The notes under the pieces: generated by a model
Database searches by the model: none
Told to the model about the DNA's origin: nothing
Seen by the model: the letters and a program-made list of their open reading frames with translations, nothing else
Origin: Nothophaeocryptopus gaeumannii
Taxonomy: Eukaryota; Ascomycota; Dothideomycetes; Mycosphaerellales; Mycosphaerellaceae
DNA length: 64,000 nt
Direction of reading: 5' to 3'
Assembly: GCA_031771865.1 (NCBI GenBank)
Contig: JASISA010000010.1
Location: 186,001 to 250,000, forward strand
Translations under genes and position numbers: made by a program
Part shown: piece after piece, positions 32,395 through 43,678 of the stretch
Layout of the letters: every line of letters starts with the position of its first letter
Position numbering within the stretch: position 1 is the first letter of the stretch

Positions 32395-34113
32395 TCAACC
32401 CATATTTCCATTTGGCTCGCGTGGATGATGCTTAGGGCCATGGATATCTTTCCCAACGAAGGTGTCCCATCTCATACCGCCCAACTCCTCTCTGGCGCGT
32501 CGTTGGATTACGAGCTTCTGAGCAGCCTGCCTGAGCATCGTTGCAGGTGGAGCGTACGAATCGATGACCGGGTCAAAGGGTCGTGTGAGGTATGCGTCCG
32601 TGGCCTCCTCCATCTTTGTCAGGCTGACACCGCCGGCAACAGTTTTCTCTTCTCCAGTCTTCGGATCTGTCCAAGGGCCGCGCTCCCAGTTGTCAAGGCC
32701 AAAGGTCTCCAAGCCTTCCGAGACGTTAAGTCGTTTGTACCATGTATGCTCTCCATGGGCATATTCTCGCATTTGTTTGTGCTGCTTTTCTCCTTCGGTG
32801 TATTTGATTAGCAGGTTCCGGATCACCGCACGCTTTTCGAGGAACTTGCTGACCACTGGTGTACGGCCGAACCAAGTAGGCCAAGCAGCCGCGAAACCGT
32901 CATTCTTCTGATTCGGCCTTCCTGTTCCCACACTAAGCATGAGCGCTGGCGATTCAGCACGACCCTCGTAGAGCGCGTGAAACTCGCTGAGCGCTGCCCC
33001 GCTGGGGTTGTTCTCCCGAATGCCACCATCCTTGAACGACTTTTCGACATCATCAACGACAGCCTTGACCATTTCAAAGTAGAAAGGGGCAGCAGATGTC
33101 GCTCTCGCCACGGTCCAAATGGGTATTCTATCCGCACCCTCGTTGTATCGAGTGATCCAGTTGGGTGCATTTTCGGTGTAGTAATGAGGGTAGGTACGCA
33201 ACAAGTAAGCTTCAGAAATGTTCTCATCGTGGGTGGCAGTCAGACAGCAAGACTGGCAAACTCTGGGACGATCCACGTCGAACGGCACGGGCTTTTTCAG
33301 CAATTCATCGAAATTATCTGCTTCCCAGGGATGTAAGTCATTTCCGTCGCAGTTTTCGTGCTCGTGGCAGCGGCTGCTGACGATGTCGCGAACTGCTCTC
33401 TCTAAAGGCTCGTGATGGTATTTGGTCATCAGCGGAACTCGACTGCGGCGCCTTCCGAAAAGATCGTCGCCGACTTGACGGTAGAGCTCCAATGCCTCCG
33501 TTACGGTCATACGGAGACGGCCGAGGAGTGTTGCTATCAGACCGCCGGTACTGGTGCCGTACATGAAGTCGAAGTAGTGACAAGGTAACAGCTCCTCCTC
33601 GCAAGTTGCTTTTCTCATTGTAATGTCGGCAGTCAGCTCATCTTGAGCAGCAATGTTAGCGATAGCTGCTGGCGCGGTCGTTGTTTCTGGCAGATCTGTG
33701 CTAACACCGTGCTGCCCTTCGCCTTGGTCGGGGTCATTCGCAAGCTCGCGATGGTACCCTGTCCGACCCCGAGTGGCTCCAGCCTCTGCCTGTTCCTCAC
33801 CAGCCGCAGTGAAAAGCGACGTTGGACTGTCTGTTCGCATCTCGACTGCCGGCATGTTGTCGCACTCTTGCTCCACCAACCAAACTTCATGCATGAGTGC
33901 CTTGAGAATCAGAAGGCTGCTGTATCCTCTGATGCCTCCGCCATCGCATGTCAATATACAAGGATCCCATGGATCTTTGAAACCTCTCGCCCATACTCGT
34001 CCTGCCTTTTCTGAATCTCGAGTCTCTTCCCTTCGAGGTGCGCTTGCTGCTCGGCTTGAGCTCCTCGTCTTCTGCTCTTCCGGCGCTGACAACGAGGCCA
34101 CGCTCTCCTCCAT
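32395..34113 (-). CDS. Patatin-like phospholipase
   Basis: A single exon of 572 residues from ATG 34113. The open frame extends upstream to 34164 but only from a GTG codon. The patatin domain has the oxyanion loop CDGGGIRGYSSLLIL, the nucleophile motif YGTSTGGLIATLLGRL (GxSxG) and the catalytic Asp in FKDGGIRENNP, so the Ser-Asp dyad is intact. Such proteins hydrolyse acyl chains of phospholipids or glycerolipids. An insert of about 90 residues, rich in Glu, Ala and Thr, separates the oxyanion loop from the nucleophile and is longer than in plain patatins. A CxSCC cluster (VCQSCCLTATHDE) follows the catalytic core. No signal peptide or membrane segment is seen, so it is probably cytosolic. 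Confidence 0.88.
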   Translation of the reverse strand: MEESVASLSAPEEQKTRSSSRAASAPRREETRDSEKAGRVWARGFKDPWDPCILTCDGGGIRGYSSLLILKALMHEVWLVEQECDNMPAVEMRTDSPTSLFTAAGEEQAEAGATRGRTGYHRELANDPDQGEGQHGVSTDLPETTTAPAAIANIAAQDELTADITMRKATCEEELLPCHYFDFMYGTSTGGLIATLLGRLRMTVTEALELYRQVGDDLFGRRRSRVPLMTKYHHEPLERAVRDIVSSRCHEHENCDGNDLHPWEADNFDELLKKPVPFDVDRPRVCQSCCLTATHDENISEAYLLRTYPHYYTENAPNWITRYNEGADRIPIWTVARATSAAPFYFEMVKAVVDDVEKSFKDGGIRENNPSGAALSEFHALYEGRAESPALMLSVGTGRPNQKNDGFAAAWPTWFGRTPVVSKFLEKRAVIRNLLIKYTEGEKQHKQMREYAHGEHTWYKRLNVSEGLETFGLDNWERGPWTDPKTGEEKTVAGGVSLTKMEEATDAYLTRPFDPVIDSYAPPATMLRQAAQKLVIQRRAREELGGMRWDTFVGKDIHGPKHHPREPNGNMG

Positions 34114-35554
34114 ACCTGGCGAAGACCGCAGGAACTCCCACGGCCTCACTGGTATAGAATCCACCTTGTCGACGCCACCTTGGGCAAAGCTAGCTCTTTC
34201 AGTATCCTATGTATCTCTAAGAGGCCCGACCCGAAAGCACTTTTGGAGGACCCAGAGATGCCACGCTTGCCGATTGCAGGTTCGGGGAACTGATCGATTT
34301 TGTAACTGCGGCGGTATAACGAGCGTTGGAAAAGGAGATGCAATAAGAGTTAGAGTGAGCCCGCTTGAGCAGGTCACATGTAAGATGAGGTCTCGGAATG
34401 CGCTTGATGATGAGACGGTCGGAGATGTGAAGATGCCGTGAGCTTTCTAAGACGTATGGTCCCGTGCTCCAGGAGCTCTCGAAGGTGGGAATGCGTTAGG
34501 CTTAGTATGTATGCAACCGTGGACGCGACGCCTCGCCGCTATGCAGAAGGACAAAAGCTACAAAGAGCACTCAAGAAGGGCGAGTAGAGCAAACATGGCG
34601 TGCATGCAGTGGTGGTTGGCCTCTTCGAGAGACAGGAACACTCACGCATTAGCCCCGTGACGGCCTCTCGCGCGCCATCGCGCCGTGGAGGATCCATTCT
34701 CTCCCCTGAGCGGCTAGCGCGAGATCCAGGTGTGGCTCAGGTACGCGGATGGATGCATGGAGGCTGCATGAACTTACGTGAAGCCTTTCCCATTCGAAAG
34801 TCCCTTGGTCGATAATGCCTCGCCCCTCAGGCAGGCAGTGTCTGCATGATCAGGCTGGCTCGTCTCAGTGAGGCACTCGAACTGGTGTCAGCCGGAGGTC
34901 GCACGATGGCGTTGATTGTACAACCCGAATGCCGTAGAGACGGTGCCGTAGAGACGGGTGTTCCTGATGAGCTTGGTCAGAACGCGCGGGGACGGTCCTG
35001 CGGTTCTACCAATGTGCAGATGACTCAAGCTCGATGACCAATCGGGTTCAGCACGGTATGTAACAGCTTGAGCCACTATGTTCGCAGTACAAGGTGTTTG
35101 TGGAGGCGTATTTGAAGAGTGTTGTCGATGTCGAATTGGGTGGCTCTCATTGGTGGCGCAGCATTCACTTGCTCTGCACGGGCCCTCCGCCACACGTCAT
35201 CCAGTATCTGTTCGATCAGCTGCGCCCTCTCCAGAGTGCACACTCGCCAGACTAACAACGAGACTCTTCTGCGACATCTGGACTGCGCTCGGTCTCGGCT
35301 TGCGCATAGTCACGGCTGCTGGTTTGCCTGAGTCTTCACCTGATTGCCTCACACGGAGCACCTATATCCACTGGCCGCTGAATCGCCTTTCGTTCACTGT
35401 CTTTAGTCCACTCACCCTGTCTTAGGCAGTCGCTTTTACGTCCACTACACTCGCCCTCACAAAGAAGAAAAGCGGCCTATTGCCTACGCGCATTGCGCTG
35501 ACTCACCACTACCACTACCATTACTCAGAGGCCGCCAACGAGGTCACGCCTGTC
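34114..35554. other. Intergenic region, no supported gene
   Basis: About 1.4 kb between divergent genes. The region from about 34600 to 35420 has short frames on both strands, none with a domain or plausible splice chain. It presumably holds both promoters. Confidence 0.5.
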
Positions 35555-36166
35555 ATGACGACCCACAGAGAACTGGGGGCAGAGCACATACAGACTGGCT
35601 TGACAGATTCAACACACTCCAGTAGTACTTCAAGCAGCGCCGAGCGATACCGATTAGACGAATCGGACGAGAGGCCATGTCTCGTGTATCAATACCGGGG
35701 CAAAGGCGGACTGCAGACCTGCTCGCAGAAGGATCTTTGCGCCTGGCTTGACAGTAAGTCGGACAATACCTCGCGTGAAAACGTGCACGTCCACACATGT
35801 ACTAACATATGTTGCCTCACAGAAGACGAGAACCTCCGCGTCACCAGGAAGCAGATCCTCCGCCTCTCCTCATACGTAGACGTCAAGCGACACGATCTCT
35901 TCTTGGACGATGAGAAAGAGATGTACAACTCGTTACCCAACTTCGACTCGTCGCTCGCGTCAATCAAGATACCTGCCAGTGCCTACTGGAGCCGACTGTT
36001 CCTGGGCAATTACGACAACCTCTACATCGTCTCGCCTGAAAGCACGCCGACGTCTAGTGTGGCAGATAGCGACAGCAGAAAGACGAGTCCTACAACGACG
36101 TGGGGACAGGACAGTTTAGATGACGCCTTCGTGGGTGCTTCGCAAGGGCAAGCGGCGTCGCAGTAG
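35555..36166 (+). CDS. Hypothetical protein
   Basis: Two exons (35555-35753 and 35823-36166) with a 69-nt intron (GTAAGT...CTCACAG) give about 180 residues. The intron length is a multiple of three and contains no in-frame stop, so retention would add 23 residues. Splicing joins DLCAWLD to KDENLRVTRKQILRLSSYVDV, which reads as one continuous helix-rich region. The N-terminus and C-terminus are Ser/Thr-rich and disordered. SLASIKIPASAYWSRLFLGNYDNLYIV is the most ordered stretch. No family is recognised. ATG 35555 is the first ATG in frame. Confidence 0.55.
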   Translation: MTTHRELGAEHIQTGLTDSTHSSSTSSSAERYRLDESDERPCLVYQYRGKGGLQTCSQKDLCAWLDSKSDNTSRENVHVHTCTNICCLTEDENLRVTRKQILRLSSYVDVKRHDLFLDDEKEMYNSLPNFDSSLASIKIPASAYWSRLFLGNYDNLYIVSPESTPTSSVADSDSRKTSPTTTWGQDSLDDAFVGASQGQAASQ

Positions 36167-36799
36167 CCAGGCTGCTCGAGAACGCTGCCTTTTCTGTGAG
36201 AGCACTTTAGCGTTGGTCGTCCGGAGTTTGGATATGGATTGCTCATGCCGCTACGGCTGGCATTTTCGTTTTCAATGAGATCTTTGCGTGATTATCCAGA
36301 GCGACGAAGTAATGTTTGAAGTGCGTTCTCATATGAGATGAATTGAGTCTTTCAACTGATCTCGCCCCTGCACGTTTCCTTCATGCCACTGAACGGTACA
36401 TAACGTGGATCTTTCTAACCTACACATATCAACCTCGATATACCCTTTGATTGCATCGGAACTCAACTTGTTTTGAGACTCTCTTCCACCCGTACGGCGC
36501 ACTGGCGACATCGTTCACATTTGTTGGCTATCGTGCCCTCTCAGCCTCGCATGCCACGCTAACCCCAAACAGGGCATGGGAATGGCCAAGACTTCCTTCC
36601 TCCTCACTTACTCGTCCTCTGTTCACAGCGAGTCCAAGAACATGGTCGAGCTATACCCTCCAACGCTCATGTTCGCATCATCTACGGAGTCTCGGAATCT
36701 GCTGAAGTACGGCGCAGCAGGTCGAAGCTCCCCCATATCACAGCCAAGCCCTCTTTCCGGACATGGCACCTACATGAACCTCTTGGGGAAGCTGGCACG
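36167..36799. other. Leader region with a 75-codon upstream frame
   Basis: About 630 bp before the regulator. An ATG frame from 36576 to 36803 ends with a TGA that overlaps the start codon of the regulator (ATGA at 36800-36803). It may be an upstream ORF. Confidence 0.4.
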
Positions 36800-38487
36800 A
36801 TGACTCTTGGTCCCCAATGCCTGCAATGTAAGAAGAGAAGAGTGAAATGTGGCTCTGAAGAGCCGCATTGCTCAAAATGCCGCAAGGATGGATACGGATG
36901 CCCAGGCTATACGAAAGCTTTGAAGTTCGTCGAGGTGAAGCCCAGTGGTAAGCGAAAGGCATGCGCCGATGATCATGGCGGACAAGTCACAGTATCTGGT
37001 GCGTCTACACCCAGCTCGAGATCTACCTCTTCTAGCCCTCCTACACCCCCGGACTGGGTCCGAGGCTGGATGAATAGGAACTCGGCTCCTTTGCCCTCTG
37101 GCTGGCAAAAAGCGATCTCCGCGCTCGAACTCCGATCGTGTCTGCCCGCATTGACATACTCCTTGCCGGCCGTGGACAAACGAATGCAGGCATTTGTCGA
37201 GGCGATAACCTACTGTAGGATATGTCTCCATTCGCCCGCCGTTAATAAGAAGTGCTGACATGTTCCGCAGATAACGCCGAGCTCATACCCGACATGAGTG
37301 CAACCCTATGGCAGACGAAGCAGGTGTTCATTTTTGGCTTAGGAGGATGGCTGGCCCTACCTTCGGTCGTCCGGGATATGATCGTCGTATCGACTTTGGC
37401 CACCAAAAGCCTCAAATACGGCCATAGCACATCGGAACTCTACAGCTATCGTGGCCACGTTATCCGGGCGCTTGCAAGTTTCATCAAAGAGTCTTCAAAC
37501 GATCCCATGCTCCGCTTGTCGGTCATTTTTGGCATGGTGCTCCAGGAAATGCATCTGTCCCCGCAATCAGGATTCGTGCCTCATCTGGATGCGTCTCGTC
37601 AAATGATTCAAGGTGCCGGAGGTGTCAAGAAGGTCTTGAAAGAATTCACCGATTGGGATTGGAGGGACATGATAGTCACATATGTCGTCGCAGACGTATT
37701 CAGCGCGACTACCACCTCTGCTCATAATTTGGACCTGGAACGGATCAGCGCACAATGCGACCATCCAGAAGCATTCGAAAGCCTGGAAAAGGAAATGCTC
37801 GACTCACCTTTGCCTTGCCCACAACCGATCTTTCAGGTCTTAATCCGAATCAACAACCTCAGACTGCTCGCGCCAAGTTCAGGGCAGCTTCTTGAGACAT
37901 GGCGGGCTACCTTTCTTCAGCTCATTGAGGATCTCCAAACGTTCAAGCCTACAGAATGGGCAGAGAGCCTCGGATGTCTCCCAAAGGACGCCACTCCGGA
38001 AGACATGATATATGCCATCAATGAATGGGCCGCAGTGGCTACATGCTATCTCTCGGCAACTATAATCTACCTCATCGAGTCCGCTCGCGCTCAGAACTTG
38101 CTCTCGGACGCTGGCTCTACGTCTATGTCAGGCGCGCTGCTGATGCGTGCCCACACTCAACTTCGCACAGATCTGCGTCATCTGTACAGATCTTATCCTT
38201 CTCGGAAGGCGACGCCAGAGAGGCCTACGTTGTGGCGTTTTGTCAATTGGCCTTTGATGCTTTACACGTACGAGACGACAGCACTTGGACTTGGTAAGAC
38301 AGGTGATAGTAAGGTCAGCGAGAAGACAGCGGCGAGCAATTTATATGCCGAGCTGAACGAGATTGGAACGTTTGTTGGATCGTACTCGGTCGTCGGAGGA
38401 GCGAAGATGTTCGAAGAGCTGGCTGATTTCAGTAGACCTCTGAACTGGGATCGAGTTTTTGACGATGGCTGCATATACTTCTTATAG
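36800..38487 (+). CDS. Zn2Cys6 transcription factor
   Basis: Two exons (36800-37214 and 37271-38487) with a 56-nt intron (GTAGGA...CGCAG) give about 543 residues. The Zn2Cys6 cluster is at residues 7-34 (CLQCKKRRVKCGSEEPHCSKCRKDGYGC), right at the N-terminus, followed by a Ser/Pro-rich linker (SSRSTSSSPPTPP). The rest is a helical region of the fungal-specific factor domain 2 type (LRLSVIFGMVLQEMHLSPQSG, KKVLKEFTDWDWRD). It is a nuclear DNA-binding regulator. The targets are unknown; adjacent genes are a hypothetical protein and a frameshifted membrane protein. The splice is needed because the first exon runs into a stop at 37258. Confidence 0.85.
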
Positions 38488-39115
38488 ATATACTCATGTA
38501 TTAATGATCACGACGTCTTGCAAAAGCTATCTCACATTCCTCATCTCAATCAGGCAAATCTACTTCGTTCGTTCCTCCCTTGACTCGGCTGAGGTCTTGG
38601 CGGGCCGAACAAACTTTCACATCCTAACTTCCCTCTCAGATTCCCATCAACAAACGCATTCTGCTATCGAATCTGAGCCTTCACCCGCTTGAAAGTATAT
38701 TTACTGTCACGCTTCTATTCACAGCTTGCAGAGATGGAACTGGCCAACAGCGAACGGGTCGGTGGAGCCATGGCGAATGTCCAGCACAGCCTCCAGCAAA
38801 AGTACAAGCCAGAAGATGCAGCACAGGCACAGCGGGAGAGGAGGCAGGCTTACTCTTATCAAGTGTAGACTATCTTGAGCCCACCGGCGCTGCATATGCC
38901 TTCACAAGTCACCGCGTTGCGCATGAAAGTCGCGGGGTGGACAGAGCTACGGAGGCCGCCAAACCCACGGCATTTCGACGAGCAAACGCGTATTGTTGAC
39001 CACTGGAGAAGTATCTGATTTGAACTTCACATCTTCTTGTATGGCCTAAGCCTTTTAGCGCCTGCCCGCTTGACCAGAAACCTCGACACCCACCTCGAAC
39101 GAAGCATATCCCAAC
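38488..39115. other. Intergenic region with a 44-codon frame
   Basis: About 630 bp. An ATG frame of 44 codons at 38734-38868 encodes a hydrophilic helical peptide (VQHSLQQKYKPEDAAQAQ) with a coding-like composition. It may be a microprotein or the last exon of an unseen gene; I see no partner exon. Confidence 0.3.
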
Positions 39116-39926
39116 ATGGACATCAGAACCATCCCCAACACACCACCCCTCTGGACACTCGCCGCCGCACAAATCGCATATTACTGCTTTACCCTGATCC
39201 CAATCGGCTACATCTTCTACGCCCATGGCAGACTCGGCCTCAGCAGCTGGATCTACCTCACAGCCTTCGCCATCTTCCAAATCGCTGGCAACGGCATGAT
39301 CGCAGGTTTCGGTCAAGGCGGTTCTCCACCTTACATCGCCGCCGTCCTCACATCAGGAGGATATCCGCCACTCGTTATCGGTACCGCAGGTGTGCTCTTT
39401 GAATGGTTCGGCACTACCTGCCCTTCAGATGCCATTGAAAATGCGAGAGCGGCGCAGTATTTCTTCTACTTCATTCAATTGAATGGAATGATTGCGTTTG
39501 CTTTGATGAGCTTGAATTCGGGGATCCCGAGTTTCGCCAAGCCGTTCTGGTGTAGTCCTGCTCCTCTCATGCTATACTGCGATGTTACTTGGAACGCTCT
39601 GGCTCTTCTTCAAGCATAGCTTTGGGAGCAATAAGCCTCTGATCTGGTCTATTCTGGGCGCCCTGCCTTTCATAGGTCTGCGAGAGGCTTACAAGATGTA
39701 CACTGGTTTCGACGGCCACGCGGACCTCAACGCGGTCTATGGTAGCTTGACTTTGCGGGTTGCCATGATTGTTCTTACTCAAGCGGTTGCTCTTCTGGTC
39801 TTGATCGTAGGAGCTATCCTGGCGAGGAATATCAATAAGGACGCCAAGGATCGAGGAGAAGCGGTGCCGTTACGGCAGTCGGAGGACTCTCAGTCCATCT
39901 ATCCGGAAGACCAGCGAGGAGTTTGA
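39116..39926 (+). pseudogene. Seven-helix membrane protein (DUF7702-like) with +1 frameshift
   Basis: Two overlapping frames together give about 269 residues of a multi-pass membrane protein. The first frame (39116-39550) has LWTLAAAQIAYYCFTLIPIG and ends FAKPFW. The second (39552-39926) continues VVLLLSCYTAMLLGTLWLFF, GLREAYKMYTGF and a polar tail. Dropping one T at 39550/39551 (TGG-T-GTAGTC) restores one continuous reading frame with the expected helix count. In frame, the first part runs into a TAG at 39617-39619. No GT-AG intron in this stretch restores the phase that I could find. It is either a genuine recent inactivation or a base error. The family is common in Dothideomycetes and Leotiomycetes and has no known function. 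Confidence 0.65.
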
Positions 39927-40350
39927 GATGGGAGAGCCAGTCGAAGCCATATTGTATTCGATCGAGCACCATCGAATTTGCCAAGAATAAAATGTTGAGG
40001 AACACGAAGAACTCACCTCTTCCAAGTCTACGCGGCGGAGTGGCTGCTCAGCTATATGCAGGCCCATAGTCTTCGCAGCTGCTGTGTAATACAAGAGCTC
40101 GAGTATGCTGCAGATGGTGTCAGTGGTCCCGAGAGCAACCAGCTCATAGTGATCGTAATCAACTCAATCGTCAATCAGATTGGCGTGAACTGACAGGCCA
40201 CTTCAACTAGATGAGAGGCAGGGCAGGTGCTAATTAGGGTTAGCTAGTTTCTAATCTTAGGGTATACTTGATTAATTGATACTGTAATTGTTATAAGGCC
40301 GGCATATGATGTCGAGAATAGTTCGTGACTAAAACGGTCCCTATCTTGGA
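39927..40350. other. Intergenic region, AT-rich
   Basis: About 420 bp leading into the tandem repeat. Contains two TTAGGG hexamers (about 40236 and 40258), not in tandem. No gene. Confidence 0.5.
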
Positions 40351-40785
40351 CAGGCCGGAGGTACTTGTAATAGAATCAAGGCCGGATCAGCTGTTAACCT
40401 GTTGTAAACGCCTGCGAACCAATTCGTAAGTAAGTCTACCTTGAATAAGAAGATCAAAGTAGTTAGAGCGTAGTATGTAAGTAGGAGAGGCCGAAGGTAT
40501 TTATAATAGCCATATGATACAAAATATCAGGCCGTAACAGCTGTTGCCTTGCTGTGAACGCCTGCAAACCGGTTCGTAAGTAAGTCTGCCTCGAATAGAA
40601 AGGTTAAAGTAGCTAGAGCGTAGTATGTAAGTAAGACAAGCCGGAGGTACCTATAATAGCCATATGACATAACATATTAAAGCCGTAACAGCTGTTGACT
40701 TGTTGTGAACGCCTGCAAAGCGATTCGTAAGTAATTCTACCTTGAACAAGAAGGTTAAAGTAGTTGGAGCATAGTATATAAGTGA
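40351..40785. repeat. Three-copy tandem repeat, unit ~136-150 bp
   Basis: Units start near 40353, 40489 and 40639. Each has the same order of blocks: GCCGGAGGTA, TAATAG, GCCG..CAGCTGTT, GTGAACGCCTGC, TTCGTAAGTAAGTCT, TTAAAGTAG and AGAGCGTAGTATGTAAGT. Differences between copies are mainly C/T and A/G changes. No coding frame. It lies about 200 bp upstream of the FAD oxidase. Confidence 0.85.
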
Positions 40786-40987
40786 ACAATCCCCTATATG
40801 GAGGACCTGCGAGTTCCCATTCTCAATCAATCAATTGCAACATTCACTAGATGATTACAATCACATGTCAATTCAATCAACAATAGATCTAGGTCGATCG
40901 GGTTGAGTTGATCACGATCACTGCTAGCTCAAATACTCAATCGATACCCGATTTTCACTCAGGCTCTGTATAGCGACGGCGACTAAG

Positions 40988-42878
40988 ATGATGCTCGTAT
41001 TGGCATTTGTCGTCTCCTTTCTATCTCGTCCCTCCAGCGCTGCCTACTTATTTCCTTTCGAGAAACCCCGGCAGCCCACAGGACCTCACCACTCTTCAAG
41101 CCCAGATCTTTGAGTTCGGAGATGCAAGCAAAAGTCATTCAATGGGAGCAAATCGATCATGCAAACCCTACCCAGGAGATGCGGACTGGCCATTACTTTC
41201 ACAATGGACTTTACTGAACCGCGTCACCAATGGCCACCTCCTGAAGCCTAAGCCCGTCTCAAGCGTCTGCTATGACACCTGGTCAAACTACAATGCGAAG
41301 GCCTGCGCGACCGTCACAAAATCCTGGTCTAACCTCCTCTGGCGAACGGATGACCCCCTCGAAGTGCTTTCGAACTTATACGAGGGCAACACTTGCTTGC
41401 CTCCATCCATCTTCCCGTACTCCAGTGGAAACGGAACATGTACTCAAGGCGGATATGCAACTTACAGCATCAATGTGAGCAGCGTTGCCGATATTCAATT
41501 TGCGGTCAATTTTGCGAGGAATACCGATGTGAGGCTGGTGGTCAAGAACACGGGACATGACTACAATGCCAAATCGACGGGGGCTGGAAGCTTGAGTATC
41601 TGGACGCATCATCTAAAACCTCTCGAGTTTATATCGGCTTACGATGCAAGCCACTCGAACTACACAGGTCCGGCATTCAAGGTTGGCGCGGGAGTGCAAG
41701 TCTTTGAGATCTATGAAGCTGCGTATGAACGTGGGCTAGTTGTAGTAGGCGGAGAATGCTCGACGGTGGGTGTTGCGGGAGGTTACGTCCAAGGTGGAGG
41801 GCATAGCCCACTGACGCCTCTGTTTGGTATGGCTGCCGACCAAGTGCTGGAGTTCCAAGTGGTACTCGCGGATGGGAGGTTCGTGGCCGCGAATGAGCAT
41901 GAGCATCCCGATCTCTTCTGGGCACTACGAGGAGGTGGAGGAGGCACATTCGGAATCGTAACAAGCGTGATTGTCAAAGCCTACCCAGACGTCAAGTCAA
42001 CAGCAGCAACGCTCTCCTTCTCCACGGGCGGAAGCAGCAGCAGCGTACCTGAGAACACCTTCTGGACCGCCGTCTCATCCTTCTTCAGCAATTTCCCCAC
42101 CTGGGCAGAAGCCGGCATCTACCTTTTCTTCTACCTCTGGCCCGACACCCCTTCAACCGGCATAACAACCTTCCAGCTCACGCCCTTTTTCGCACCAAAC
42201 AAATCCCTCGACGAGACGCATCACCTCCTAGACCTCTGGCTCGCAGAGTTAAAAGGACTGGATACATCCATCATCCCCAATTACACCACGTACCCAAGCT
42301 TCTACTCCGCATGGTCATCCGTCCTCACAGTCGAGAAAATCAAACCGCCCACCGCCGTCGCATCTCGCCTCCTCCCACGAGAGAATTTCTCTCGCAACAA
42401 CAACCTCTTCCAAACCACCCTCTCCATCCTCCGCTCTCAAGTCGACGCAGGTTATGGTCCCTCCGGCTACGCCATGTCCCCTCCCACCTCCCACCGCTCA
42501 GCGTACACCGATCTCAATGGAGTGAATCCCGCTTGGCGGAATACGGTCTCGCATTTCATGGTCGGACATGGCTGGCCTCTTAACGCCACATCCTCCGAAA
42601 TCAAGGAAGCATGGGCGGGTTTTGAGGGATACATGAACCGTCTACGGGACGTCTCTCCGGGAGCAGGGGCGTATATGAATGAAGCCGATCGGTTAGAACC
42701 GGATTGGCAGACGAGTTTTTATGGCAAGGGACATTATGAGAGATTGTTAGAGATTAAGAAGAAATATGATCCTTGGGGATTGTTTTGGGTCCATCATGGA
42801 GTTGGGAGTGAGGGCTTCTACCTTAGGAGTGAGAGCGGGGTGGATGAGAATGGGAGGTTGTGTCGTGTTGGGATGTAG
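40988..42878 (+). CDS. Secreted FAD-linked oxidase (PCMH/BBE type), start region disrupted
   Basis: The main frame (open from 41007 with no ATG until 41142) encodes a berberine bridge enzyme-like oxidase. It includes SCKPYPGDADW, the FAD domain with TGHDYNAKSTG (His for flavin attachment) and VGGECSTVGVAGGYVQGGGHSPL (Cys attachment and FAD binding), LFWALRGGGGGTFGIVT, and a C-terminal BBE segment YDPWGLFWVHHGVGSEGF. Many N-glycosylation sites indicate secretion. A good signal peptide (MMLVLAFVVSFLSRPSSAA) starts at ATG 40988, but in another frame, which stops at 41111. The shift needed is one base, somewhere about 41040-41090. Either the gene is newly disrupted or one base is wrong. Starting at 41142 would give 578 residues with no signal. 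Confidence 0.75.
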
Positions 42879-43678
42879 AGAAGGTGTTGATGGTGAGATG
42901 AGGGGACGGAGGTGAGGTGGTTGATGAATTGGGAGTGGAGTGGTGGATAGAAGGGACGGAGGTGAAGTGGCGATAGATTGATAGAGTCGCGAGAGTCTCT
43001 TCGTTTCGTCAAGCTGTACGGACGGCAAGCCGCCTGAATCGCCTTGAGTCGCAAAGTTGGAGAGCATGTTAAATGAAAACCCTCCCTTCGTGACATGTTT
43101 GATAGAGTTGCAGTCGCCTTTCGATGTAGATGTAATTATTCAGTACGGTGTGATGTGATGTGATGTGACGGTCTTAAAGAGCTCCTGTCTGAGTTAAACC
43201 GAAATGTCATCGAGAATATGCATAGAACTTGACTAGAACCGCAGCAAAGCTTCATCATGCGAAGCTCTGCGAACTCCTGCCCGGGATACATGCTGATTCA
43301 TCGACCGAGAGTTCACGAGGGTCCTGCAGAAATCTTAGATATATGTAAGTCGCTTCACCCGGATGAATAAATGTCGTACAGCAGAAGGGAATCTGAACGA
43401 AATATGTAAGATGCAATTCAACACCTTCTACACACTTCATGTCAAAGCTAAACTATACACACGCAAAACACAAATTCGTATGAAAAATAGAGACTCAACA
43501 TGCTCTTTATGCAACAACTGTAGCTTTGTCGCCCTGCTCTGGGGTATATCCAAGACTTTCGATCGAGACTTTCACTTTAAGCTCATCTTCATTACCTGCG
43601 CCTCCCCAGAAGATCCCTTTTGACTATGCATGCATTGCTTCGGTTTCCCCATCTATAGTTAAAACTTGGCCATTACAT
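42879..43678. other. Convergent intergenic region
   Basis: 800 bp between two facing 3' ends. Holds a (TGATG)n tract at 43149-43168 and two copies of GGGACGGAGGTGA-GTGG near 42903 and 42955. No gene. Confidence 0.6.

Noticed and set aside
31955..32456. Two overlapping 147-codon minus frames
   Set aside because: They read the same DNA in two frames, with no domain or codon pattern favouring either.
40230..40270. TTAGGG hexamers resembling telomere repeats
   Set aside because: Only two isolated copies, not in tandem, within a gene-bearing region.
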